Shown here piece by piece: positions 43,324 through 50,640 of a DNA stretch of 64,000 nucleotides. Where the stretch lies: the NCBI GenBank assembly GCA_934717185.1, contig CAKUYQ010000003.1, forward strand, positions 1-64,000. The letters are read 5' to 3'. The first letter of the stretch is position 1. The number at the start of each line of letters is the position of its first letter. The DNA comes from an uncultured Bacteroidales bacterium. GTDB taxonomy: Bacteria > Bacteroidota > Bacteroidia > Bacteroidales > UBA932. Below the pieces are notes generated by a model, which saw nothing but the letters and a program-made list of their open reading frames with translations, did not search any database and was not told the origin of the DNA. The position numbers were made by a program, and so were the translations under genes.

Positions 43324-45761
43324 TACCTGAACATTCTTTTCTTAAACAGCAACATTCCTATATTCAATTGAGTATACCAGTGCTTTCCATCTGCCTTTGA
43401 GTAGTATGTAGCCGCCAACGAGACAGGTCCTATAGGGCTTTGCCACACGAGAGCGGCATTTCCAATAAAGCCGCCGTGAGGTAGCCGGCCGCTATACTCA
43501 TATAAGCCACTGCCTAAATGGTTTATCATCTCCCAAGGCTGGAAATATGCTACAGTTGTATGCAGATATAGCGAGTTTGCGAATGTAACTATCGGAGACA
43601 CCGAAACGCCCAAATAGGTGTTTGCCCTATACCTCTCCATCATAAGGGTATTACTGTGCGGTACAGGCTGGAATACAGGCATATAGAGCAATGTGGCGTA
43701 ATAATTTCCTTTATCCTGTCTTGTAGAGAAAGTAAAATCTAACATGGTACCTAATCTTAACCAGCGGTTTATCCTGTAGTAACCATCTGAATAGAACCTA
43801 CATAGAACTGTATGTCTGAAACTGTTTTTAAACTCTTTGCTTCCCGACAAATCTCCATTTACCATATCGGGCACAGCCCTCCTGCTGCTGTGATAGGTCT
43901 CCCGGCCGAAAATATATCTTGCCCCTATAAACAGTCTCTGTCCCTCTGTAGGGTAAAAGTCGTAGTTAAGGGAGTTTCTCTCTATGCTCGCCTCCGGGTA
44001 GACAACATCTATATAGGTTTTGTTGGGCTTGTCTTTTGCCCCGTAACTGCCGTCAAAAAAATATCTGTAATCCAATCTGCCTGTTCCAACGGAGATCTTT
44101 CCAACAATGTTCCTCTTGATTGAGAGGGCTGTTCCAAGCGATACTTTTGCGTATGTCTCCCTCTCCTGAACATTATCGGGCAATTTGTCGGGAGTAAAAA
44201 GAGACTGATTGCCTCCGTAATAATCAAACTGGTGAAGTACAAAATCTCCGGATATAAAGGCCATAGGTTTGATACCTATATCATATCTGAACCCTATATT
44301 GCCCCCTTTGTAGAAGCGTCCTATGTTCATTCCAAGTCCTACCTTCCATGGATGAAGCCCCATTTTTGAATAGCTTACCCCTAAATACCCCTGGTTGAGT
44401 GACGAAGATGATATATTACCGCCAATGGATATTCTTACAGGGGCTGCCTTTGTAGCCTTTATATTAATATGGCAGAGCGAATCATCCGTTAATTTATACG
44501 AAGGATAAAACGTTCTCACTGTGTTGGTTGCAATAACTCTGTAGTAGCCTCGTTTAAAGGTCTCGAATTTTATATTGCCCTTTTTATCGTTTCTTAAAGT
44601 TCTTGATATAAATATCTTGTCCCCTTTGTGCATATTTGGTGATATGTCTATATCATCTGCAATAACCATAGGCTTGCATTTTTCCTTGAACAACCGCCTC
44701 CGTCTGGCAAGCTGCTCCGGGGTCCTTTGGCTTTTAACCCTCTCTTTTATGCTTTTTATGTATGGCTGTGCATTCTGATACCCCATCTCCACAATCTCAT
44801 CCACCCTCTTGAAATCCATAACACCATACGGGTAGACCCTGCTTATTATCACCCCCTTGTCCGGAGGGATGTTATAATCTGTCTGTGAGACAAGCATCCC
44901 TATAACTTGTGAGGCTATCTCCTCCTCATCTAAGTTGTTCTCACCTGTAACGCATTTTGCTCCGATTATAAAATCGGGCGAATAGCTCTCCTCCATTATC
45001 TCCCATGGGAAGTTGTTGTAGAATCCTCCATCAAAGAGCAATGTTGAGTCTATTGTTATTGGTTTAAAGAAAAACGGATATGTCATTGATGCTCTCACCG
45101 CTGCAGAGAGATCCCCTTTCCTCGATACAAACTCCCTCTTTCTTGCAATATCAGATGATACGCAGAAAAAGGGTACCATAAGGGAATCAAAATCGTACTT
45201 GGAAGCCTTTGCTGCAGGTGCAAAGATTCTCATAAATTCTAAATCCATGGGGTATGGCTTTACAAAACTCACCGGCAGGTCTAACTTTATCTTTTTCTTT
45301 GAGCCCACCTGGCCGTTTTTGTCGGGAAGCGGATTCTTATTCTCCTTTGTTCCTATTCCAAAACTGAACATGGTAGGGGTAGGTTCATCTCTATAGAAGA
45401 AACTGCCGTATTCATATTCAGGCTCCCCTCTGAACCAGGAATCAAACTCCTTACCGGCAAACAGCTCTATCATCTCATCTGTAGTATAGCCTATTGCGTA
45501 AAGTCCGCCAACTATGGCTCCCATTGATGTACCGCAAATGTAGTCTATGGGTATATTGTTCTCCTCCAAAGCCTTTATAACACCAATATGGGACAGGCCC
45601 TTTGCGCCACCTCCGCTTAAAACAAGACCCACCCTCTGAGTTTTGTTTGCCGTTGAATCAGATAAAGAGAATGCTGTTGCACCTGCATATTGAAATACAG
45701 ACACAACTAAAAGAAAAGTAATCCATACGGATTTCAGATAACTTTTTAATAATCTCTTCAT
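43323..45761 (-). CDS. Patatin-like phospholipase with C-terminal outer-membrane barrel
   Basis: An 812-residue PlpD-like type V autotransporter-type protein. A signal region (about 1-30) is followed by the patatin domain: GGGAKGLSHIG oxyanion hole, nucleophile S79 in GTSMG, and catalytic Asp in LLFDGGFYNNFP. A POTRA-like linker (about 390-450) and a C-terminal beta-barrel of the Omp85/surface antigen type follow (GFRYDIGIKPM to WYTQLNIGMLLFKKRMFR). It would act as a surface or periplasmic lipase. It is the first gene of a four-gene operon, with a promoter at 45791-45798. Confidence 0.92.
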   Translation of the reverse strand: MKRLLKSYLKSVWITFLLVVSVFQYAGATAFSLSDSTANKTQRVGLVLSGGGAKGLSHIGVIKALEENNIPIDYICGTSMGAIVGGLYAIGYTTDEMIELFAGKEFDSWFRGEPEYEYGSFFYRDEPTPTMFSFGIGTKENKNPLPDKNGQVGSKKKIKLDLPVSFVKPYPMDLEFMRIFAPAAKASKYDFDSLMVPFFCVSSDIARKREFVSRKGDLSAAVRASMTYPFFFKPITIDSTLLFDGGFYNNFPWEIMEESYSPDFIIGAKCVTGENNLDEEEIASQVIGMLVSQTDYNIPPDKGVIISRVYPYGVMDFKRVDEIVEMGYQNAQPYIKSIKERVKSQRTPEQLARRRRLFKEKCKPMVIADDIDISPNMHKGDKIFISRTLRNDKKGNIKFETFKRGYYRVIATNTVRTFYPSYKLTDDSLCHINIKATKAAPVRISIGGNISSSSLNQGYLGVSYSKMGLHPWKVGLGMNIGRFYKGGNIGFRYDIGIKPMAFISGDFVLHQFDYYGGNQSLFTPDKLPDNVQERETYAKVSLGTALSIKRNIVGKISVGTGRLDYRYFFDGSYGAKDKPNKTYIDVVYPEASIERNSLNYDFYPTEGQRLFIGARYIFGRETYHSSRRAVPDMVNGDLSGSKEFKNSFRHTVLCRFYSDGYYRINRWLRLGTMLDFTFSTRQDKGNYYATLLYMPVFQPVPHSNTLMMERYRANTYLGVSVSPIVTFANSLYLHTTVAYFQPWEMINHLGSGLYEYSGRLPHGGFIGNAALVWQSPIGPVSLAATYYSKADGKHWYTQLNIGMLLFKKRMFR

Positions 45762-45790
45762 TTTTTCAACTGCAACATGGCATTATGCCT

Positions 45791-45838
45791 CAAAGATAAA
45801 AAGAAGTAGCGTAAAAACATTATTTTTATCTATATTTG
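45791..45838. promoter_or_regulatory. Divergent promoter pair (patatin and cyclophilin genes)
   Basis: Minus-strand TATCTTTG at 45791-45798 lies 30 nt before the patatin start. Plus-strand TATATTTG at 45831-45838 lies 28 nt before the cyclophilin start. Their -33 regions overlap in the 32 nt between them. Confidence 0.65.
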
Positions 45839-45865
45839 GACTTCATTTGAAAATATATCATTATC

Positions 45866-46543
45866 ATGAAACTTAGAATTTTAACTGTTTTAGGCATTGC
45901 AGCATTGGCTTTTGCAGGCTGTAACGGTGGTAGTAAAAACAACAAAAGTGCAGATGAATCTGCAGAGACAAAAAAGGAGAATATGGAGGTAAAAACAGAA
46001 CAGAAATTGGCTTTCTGCCCTGATTCGGTAGCAGAAGAGCCTGTATTTGACATTGTTACCAATATGGGTACAATAAGAATAAAACTTTACAAAGATACCC
46101 CTCAGCACAGAGACAATTTTGTAAAACTTGCATCGGAGAGATTTTTTGACGGCATTCTGTTCCACAGGGTTATAAAGGATTTTATGATTCAGGCTGGAGA
46201 TCCGTATTCAAAGGATACCACAATGAGGAGCAGATGGGGACAGGGTGGCCCGGGATATACAATTCCTGCGGAGATTGTGGGTATCCACACACATAAGAAA
46301 GGGGCTCTTGCAGCTGCTCGTAAAGGTGATACATCAAATCCTATGAAGGCATCGTCAGGATCCCAGTTCTATATTGTTTCATCTCCGGAGAACTGTGCTC
46401 ATTTAGATGGGGCATATACCATCTTTGGAGAGACATTGAGCGGTCTTAATGTTGTTGACGCCATCTCCAATGTTCCTGTAGGTGCAAAGGATGTCCCTCA
46501 GACACCTGTTGTAATTGAGAGGGTTGAACTTGTAAAGGAGTAG
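45866..46543 (+). CDS. Cyclophilin-type peptidyl-prolyl isomerase lipoprotein
   Basis: A 225-residue envelope PPIase with lipobox LAFAGC (Cys near residue 18). A lysine/glutamate-rich linker and the cyclophilin domain follow: TNMGTIRIKLYKDTPQHRDNFVKLASERFFDGILFHRVIKDFMIQAGDP with the catalytic Arg in FHRV. Further on come SSGSQFYIV and the FGETLSGLNVVDAI signature. It is 8 nt upstream of a nitroreductase gene, in one operon. It assists folding of exported proteins. Confidence 0.93.
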   Translation: MKLRILTVLGIAALAFAGCNGGSKNNKSADESAETKKENMEVKTEQKLAFCPDSVAEEPVFDIVTNMGTIRIKLYKDTPQHRDNFVKLASERFFDGILFHRVIKDFMIQAGDPYSKDTTMRSRWGQGGPGYTIPAEIVGIHTHKKGALAAARKGDTSNPMKASSGSQFYIVSSPENCAHLDGAYTIFGETLSGLNVVDAISNVPVGAKDVPQTPVVIERVELVKE

Positions 46544-46550
46544 ATACAAT

Positions 46551-47126
46551 ATGAAGGTATTGGACCTTATAAAAAAGAGCAGAAGCTACAGACGGTTTGA
46601 TGAGAGCAAGCCCATTAAGGATGAGGAGCTTGCTCTTATGATAGAGGCTGCAAGGTTCTCTCCGTCGTCGAGAAACATACAGCCTATTAAGTACATTGTA
46701 TGCAACTCGGCTGAGATGAACTCTAAAATCTTCTCCACCTTGGGATGGGCAGGATACCTTACAGATTGGGACGGTCCATCTGAGGGCGAGAGGCCTGCCG
46801 CATATATTATTCAATTATTGGATACCGAAATAGCCGGCAACTGTTCTTGCGACAATGGAATTACTGCACAGAGTATACTTTTACAGGCTGTTGAGCTTGG
46901 GTACGGTGGTTGTATAATAGCTTCTGTAAAGAGGGAACAGCTCTCCAATATTCTTGGTCTTGAGCCACGATATTCAATAATTCAGGTTATCGCTTTGGGT
47001 GTGCCTGTAGAGAAGGTTGTAGTAGATGATATGGAGAACAATAATTTTAAATATTGGAGAGAGGAGAACGGGACTCATCATGTGCCTAAAAGAACTGTTG
47101 AGGAATTAATATTGAAAAGATTTTAG
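46551..47126 (+). CDS. Nitroreductase family flavoprotein
   Basis: A 191-residue FMN-binding protein. The first motif, IKKSRSYRRFDESKPIKDEELALMIEAARFSPSSRNIQPIKYIV, is that of the nitroreductase fold, and ITAQSILLQAVELGYGGCIIASVK forms the FMN pocket. Physiological substrates of this subgroup are unknown. It is co-transcribed with the cyclophilin gene (8-nt gap) and followed by repeat tract H and a terminator. Confidence 0.9.
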   Translation: MKVLDLIKKSRSYRRFDESKPIKDEELALMIEAARFSPSSRNIQPIKYIVCNSAEMNSKIFSTLGWAGYLTDWDGPSEGERPAAYIIQLLDTEIAGNCSCDNGITAQSILLQAVELGYGGCIIASVKREQLSNILGLEPRYSIIQVIALGVPVEKVVVDDMENNNFKYWREENGTHHVPKRTVEELILKRF

Positions 47127-47138
47127 TATAGTTATCGT

Positions 47139-47186
47139 TGGCGTTGGCAAGTTTTAAATGTAAAGAAAGCTAAAGCTAAAGCTTGT
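47139..47186. repeat. Composite intergenic repeat tract H
   Basis: GTTGGCGTTGGC, then the spacer AAGTTTTAAATGTAAAG, then AAAGCTAAAGCTAAAGC. The spacer differs by one base from that in tract A, 39 kb away. It starts 12 nt after the nitroreductase stop. Confidence 0.8.
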
Positions 47187-47363
47187 ATAAAAACTACATA
47201 TACTATGTAAATTAAATAGTATCAGCTATTTAAAGGTAAAAAAACTTTTCAATTATCTGTAAATTATCTAAAAAAACAACTAAATATTAATCTATGGCAC
47301 AGTGTTTGAAATAACATAAAACAAATAGTTTTTTCATAGGTTAGATTTAGGTTAATAGTAAAT

Positions 47364-47393
47364 AAAAGCTGTCCTGCCGCAGGGACAGCTTTT
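47364..47393 (+). terminator. Intrinsic terminator of the cyclophilin-nitroreductase operon
   Basis: AAAAGCTGTCC, a 7-8 nt loop, GGACAGCTTTT, then ATTTCTTTATTTTTTT. The stem is 11 bp. It lies 240 nt beyond the stop codon and just before the upp promoter. Confidence 0.85.
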
Positions 47394-47410
47394 ATTTCTT
47401 TATTTTTTTA

Positions 47411-47418
47411 TATCTTTG
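47411..47418 (+). promoter_or_regulatory. -7 promoter element of upp
   Basis: TATCTTTG, 42 nt before the ATG at 47461. It overlaps a possible TTG start at 47416, which it therefore excludes. Confidence 0.65.
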
Positions 47419-47460
47419 GGGTTCAGATACCGAATATGTCGGCTTAAAGTGATTTTAATT

Positions 47461-48114
47461 ATGAAAATAATAAACCTTGGAGAACAGAACACTCTCCTCA
47501 ACCAGTTTGTATCTGAACTAAGAGACAAGAATATCCAAAAAGAGAGAATGCGCTTTAGACGTAATTTAGAGCGTATAGGTGAGATATTCGCATACGAAAT
47601 ATCAAAGACATTAGACTATACCACAAAAGAGGTACAGACTCCGTTAGGAATAGCAAAATGTTCTCTTCCTCAGGATAATATAATAGTTTCTACAATACTT
47701 AGAGCAGGACTTCCGCTCCATACGGGACTGCTTAATTTTTATGACAACGCTCAAAATGCCTTTGTTGCAGCATACAGGAAGTATGGAAAGGACAATCAGT
47801 TTAAGATAAACTTTGAATATCTCACCTGCCCGGATGTTAACGGCAAGATTCTTATCCTGGCAGATACCATGCTTGCTACCGGAGCCTCCTTAGTATTGGC
47901 ATATAACAGAATTTTGGAGAACGGAGAACCTCTTCACACCCATCTTGTATGCCCAATCGCCAGCGAGGCAAGCCTTGGCTATCTTTCAAAGAACCTGCCT
48001 CATAAAAAGGTTACGCTTTGGGTTGCCGCAATAGACGAGGAGCTCACCAACAAGTCTTATATTGTTCCCGGGTTGGGGGATGCAGGAGATCTTGCTTACG
48101 GTGACAAACTTTAG
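47461..48114 (+). CDS. upp: Uracil phosphoribosyltransferase
   Basis: Salvages uracil to UMP with PRPP. The 217-residue protein has the PRPP-binding loop ILADTMLATGASL and the uracil-binding C-terminus DEELTNKSYIVPGLGDAGDLAYGDKL. STILRAGLPLHTGLLNFYDNA lies in the first half. The ATG at 47461 (IINLGEQNTLLNQFVSELRD) gives the normal family length. It is monocistronic, between two terminators. Confidence 0.95.
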   Translation: MKIINLGEQNTLLNQFVSELRDKNIQKERMRFRRNLERIGEIFAYEISKTLDYTTKEVQTPLGIAKCSLPQDNIIVSTILRAGLPLHTGLLNFYDNAQNAFVAAYRKYGKDNQFKINFEYLTCPDVNGKILILADTMLATGASLVLAYNRILENGEPLHTHLVCPIASEASLGYLSKNLPHKKVTLWVAAIDEELTNKSYIVPGLGDAGDLAYGDKL

Positions 48115-48141
48115 AGGATTTACTGCACTGTAAAAAATTAA

Positions 48142-48168
48142 GGGGTGGCTGAACGATCAGTCACCCCC
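48142..48168 (+). terminator. Intrinsic terminator of upp
   Basis: GGGGTGGCTGA, ACGA loop, TCAGTCACCCC with one G-U pair, then TAATTTTT. Confidence 0.9.
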
Positions 48169-48269
48169 TAATTTTTGGAACTAAATAAAAAATTTCTTTC
48201 GTACAACTTTTTACGCAACTTATTCAAAAAAAGTTAATAATTACCCTCTCTGCTTTTGTTGCACTAAAA

Positions 48270-48292
48270 AGGCTAACGCCAACGCGAAAACT
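48270..48292. repeat. Short hexamer tract I
   Basis: AAGGCTAACGCCAACGCG, two to three units of the AACGCC type, in the 259-nt gap between convergent upp and the DUF4465 lipoprotein gene. The rest of the gap is AT-rich with nothing recognised beyond the upp terminator. Confidence 0.6.
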
Positions 48293-48373
48293 TTATTTCG
48301 TAAAAATTTCATTATTCATTTAGCTCCATTTCACATACATACAATCAATATATTATTAACAAAACTAAAACGA

Positions 48374-49945
48374 CTACTCCTTATAAGGTTTCCTTATGGT
48401 TATATCATCCATTGCAAAATATGCAGGTTGGCTGAAACCGTAACCGTTGTCGCTATCTCCGGATACATTAAAGCGAATATACTCAACCTTCCCAAGTTTA
48501 GACAGATCAAATTCTGTCCATGTCTGGATAACACCATTACCCTTGGCAATAAATATCTCAACCTCCGGATTATTTCCAGTGTTCTTGTTGTCATTTTTAT
48601 CTGCATTGAACGCTGCTTCATCTTTATATCCCGTTGCAATAATCTTCACATAGCCGTCTGGTGCAAGCGGAGCAGTAAGGCTGTTGCCACCGAGACAGCA
48701 ACTAAGCAGATAACATGTTATATTTACATACATCTTTTCAAAGACAACAGGACCTGCTGCAGACCAGATATGTGGTCTTCCATCACCCCAAGACTGAGTT
48801 GATACAATATCCAAATATCCGTAAGATACAGCACAATTATTACCGCTATGAGCTCCGGTACCATAAACAGTCAACTGATTCAGGAAACCTCCTTTGGACT
48901 TATAATCTGTACTGTAATAGTTGGAAACAGCTATTCCACCTCCCCAATACTGGCCATCGCCCCAATTGTTAGGTAATGTATGATACAGATCTGTATTATA
49001 GTCATACCATTCATATACTTTGGATGCATCTGTTGGATACAAAAGGGGACCGCCATATTCAGGGTTATCTATCAACGCATTCCAATTTGTCTCTCCGGTA
49101 TCGAAATCGCAAGTTGCCAACGTATAAAGATCATCTTTAGTTATCTCTGTTGTGAGTCTGTAAGTTATACCGGGAGTGAAGTCAAAATCCATTGTCTTTT
49201 CAACAGAGTAATAAACACCATCTTCAAACTCGTATTTAAATGTAAGTACAGAACCGGTTTTAACGTTAGGGAGCAACACGACAGCTGCTGTTATCTCACT
49301 ATTCCCTGTTTTAGGGATTGCTATGCCTTTCTCCGGGAATGTGAGCTTAATTGATTTAGAGCCATTTTCTGTATTTAAAAACTTCTTGGAAACAATACTG
49401 AAATAGGCTTCACCGGCAATCTCATCTTTATCTGATGTTACTGTAATGCTTTTGAGTTTTTTGGCAACTTCACCATATATGTTGAACCATATATTAGAAG
49501 TTGCATGAGTCAGCACAAATTTGCCGTTCCTATCTGTGGTGGCATAACCAAAATCGCCGTTCTTTCCAAGAAGAGCGGGTGTAACGCCATCCTGAGTCTG
49601 ACCGACAGGCACATTTGCCACAACTCCACTACCGGTCATGTTGTAATACACATCTACATTTGCAGCAGATGCGGGGCCATCTGCACCAAAGACAAACCTT
49701 GCATAAGCTTCGGACAGATCTGTAACATCCTCACTTCTAATACCATCTACCCAAATATAATCTCCTGCGCTCCATTTGTATGGAATATAATCTTTTCCGG
49801 GAGTTCCAAATGTTGTCTTTGTAACAGGCTCTTGGGCATACCCGTAAAGGGAAACTCCATTACCGTCATTAAGTTTTAAAGTATCCTCCTTTGCACATGA
49901 AGCCACAACTATTGCGGCTACCATGAAAAGTAACAATCTCTTCAT
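48374..49945 (-). CDS. Fimbrillin-like/DUF4465 surface lipoprotein, predicted corrinoid binder (BtuH-like)
   Basis: A 523-residue lipoprotein (MAAIVVASC lipobox) with two parts. Residues about 25-265 resemble the fimbrillin-like domain (TKTTFG, KWSAGDYIWVDG, PGITYRLTTEIT). About 270-523 match DUF4465 (CDFDTGETNWN, GGGIAVSNYY, YGTGAHSGNNCAV, YVNITCYLL, and the terminal PAYFAMDDITI). BtuH of Bacteroides thetaiotaomicron, a surface corrinoid-binding protein, is a DUF4465 protein. Control by the cobalamin riboswitch at 50240-50420 supports the same role here. No BtuB-type receptor gene is adjacent. The start at 49945 is preferred over 49954 because it gives a standard lipoprotein signal. Confidence 0.8.
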   Translation of the reverse strand: MKRLLLFMVAAIVVASCAKEDTLKLNDGNGVSLYGYAQEPVTKTTFGTPGKDYIPYKWSAGDYIWVDGIRSEDVTDLSEAYARFVFGADGPASAANVDVYYNMTGSGVVANVPVGQTQDGVTPALLGKNGDFGYATTDRNGKFVLTHATSNIWFNIYGEVAKKLKSITVTSDKDEIAGEAYFSIVSKKFLNTENGSKSIKLTFPEKGIAIPKTGNSEITAAVVLLPNVKTGSVLTFKYEFEDGVYYSVEKTMDFDFTPGITYRLTTEITKDDLYTLATCDFDTGETNWNALIDNPEYGGPLLYPTDASKVYEWYDYNTDLYHTLPNNWGDGQYWGGGIAVSNYYSTDYKSKGGFLNQLTVYGTGAHSGNNCAVSYGYLDIVSTQSWGDGRPHIWSAAGPVVFEKMYVNITCYLLSCCLGGNSLTAPLAPDGYVKIIATGYKDEAAFNADKNDNKNTGNNPEVEIFIAKGNGVIQTWTEFDLSKLGKVEYIRFNVSGDSDNGYGFSQPAYFAMDDITIRKPYKE

Positions 49946-49964
49946 ACAGAACATTTTTTAACGT

Positions 49965-50084
49965 TTATAGTTCCTCCCAACCAGATTCGCCGGCATTTCC
50001 AATTTCAGATGTAGCAAACCCTTTTTCCAATTTTAAAAGGGTGATCTCAACAAGTGGAGATTCATAATAATTAGTCTCTTTCAT
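49965..50084 (-). CDS. 39-residue peptide between B12 riboswitch and lipoprotein gene
   Basis: A small gene with a good ATG, 19 nt upstream of the lipoprotein start and downstream of the riboswitch. The peptide has an N-terminal YYESPLVEITLLKLEKGF part and a glycine-rich acidic end (EIGNAGESGWEEL). Short peptides with an IEV-type start and an S-G-WE end are common upstream of Bacteroidetes surface lipoprotein genes. Their function is unknown. No signal peptide is seen. The intact frame and tight spacing support it as a gene. Confidence 0.6.
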   Translation of the reverse strand: MKETNYYESPLVEITLLKLEKGFATSEIGNAGESGWEEL

Positions 50085-50239
50085 ACTCAATATTTTTAGT
50101 AGTTATAATCAAAACACTAACTGCACGGAGTATGAGAAGACAGATAACAGCCCAACATAAAGTTCTGTACAAGAGGAATCTTTTAAGAATTCATCGCTGT
50201 TATAAACAACCCATCTCCCGCAGGTTTTTTATAAAGTAC

Positions 50240-50420
50240 GAGAGCAGGTCTTCTGACTTGTCTGAAATTGCGCCTTCCCGATAAAATATCAGTGACTAAA
50301 AGAATGCAATATAAAAGGTATATAACCTCCGGACTTACAGCAGCGGGAACTGTACAGGATTCTCACCTGTTTCCCTTTTAATTCCAAAAAGCGCACGAAA
50401 CGCTTTGGAAACTCTCATTC
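50240..50420 (-). promoter_or_regulatory. Cobalamin (B12) riboswitch upstream of the peptide/lipoprotein operon
   Basis: On the minus strand the blocks AAAAGGGAAACAGG, TGAGAATCCTG, ACAGTTCCCGCTGCTGTAAG and CAAGTCAGAAGACCTGC appear in the cobalamin aptamer order. GAGAG near 50415 and CTCTC near 50240 can close P1. The first coding region downstream is the 39-residue peptide, then the DUF4465 lipoprotein. About 155 nt separate aptamer and peptide ATG. No clear terminator is seen there, so translational control is possible. Confidence 0.95.
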
Positions 50421-50425
50421 AACTG

Positions 50426-50433
50426 CAAAAGTA
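50426..50433 (-). promoter_or_regulatory. -7 promoter element of the second riboswitch
   Basis: TACTTTTG on the minus strand with TTG about 20 nt upstream. The predicted start near 50420 is the 5' end of the aptamer. Confidence 0.7.
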
Positions 50434-50470
50434 ATATATCACTTCCAATATTCCAACTTTTATAAATTAA

Positions 50471-50577
50471 GTAAGCGTTAAAAAATAAGTTGGTAAAGAT
50501 TTTGCAGTATTTTTGAGAAAAGAAATATAGACCGAAAAGACAATTAAAGATTACCGAGTTATTTTTTTTAAGATTAC
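50471..50577 (+). mobile_element. MITE copy 4 (107 bp, short form)
   Basis: Begins GTAAGCGTTAAAAAATAAG and ends TTTTTTTTAAGATTAC. It is flanked by the direct repeat TAA at 50468-50470 and 50578-50580. It carries TATTTTTG at 50508-50515. It sits between the riboswitch promoter and the terminator of the S46 peptidase operon, so its promoter motif faces no gene. Confidence 0.9.
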
Positions 50578-50612
50578 TAAAAGTTTCATAATCAAGTGAT
50601 CCACTACCAAAT

Positions 50613-50640
50613 AAAAAAAAGGGCGTTTGCCCTTTTTTTT
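50613..50640 (-). terminator. Intrinsic terminator of the TonB receptor/S46 operon
   Basis: AAAAAAAAGGGC, GTTT loop, GCCCTTTTTTTT. It overlaps the first base pairs of the peptidase stop codon on the minus strand. Confidence 0.9.

Noticed and set aside
47416..47460. TTG start for upp at 47416
   Set aside because: It overlaps the -7 box, and the ATG at 47461 gives the normal N-terminus.
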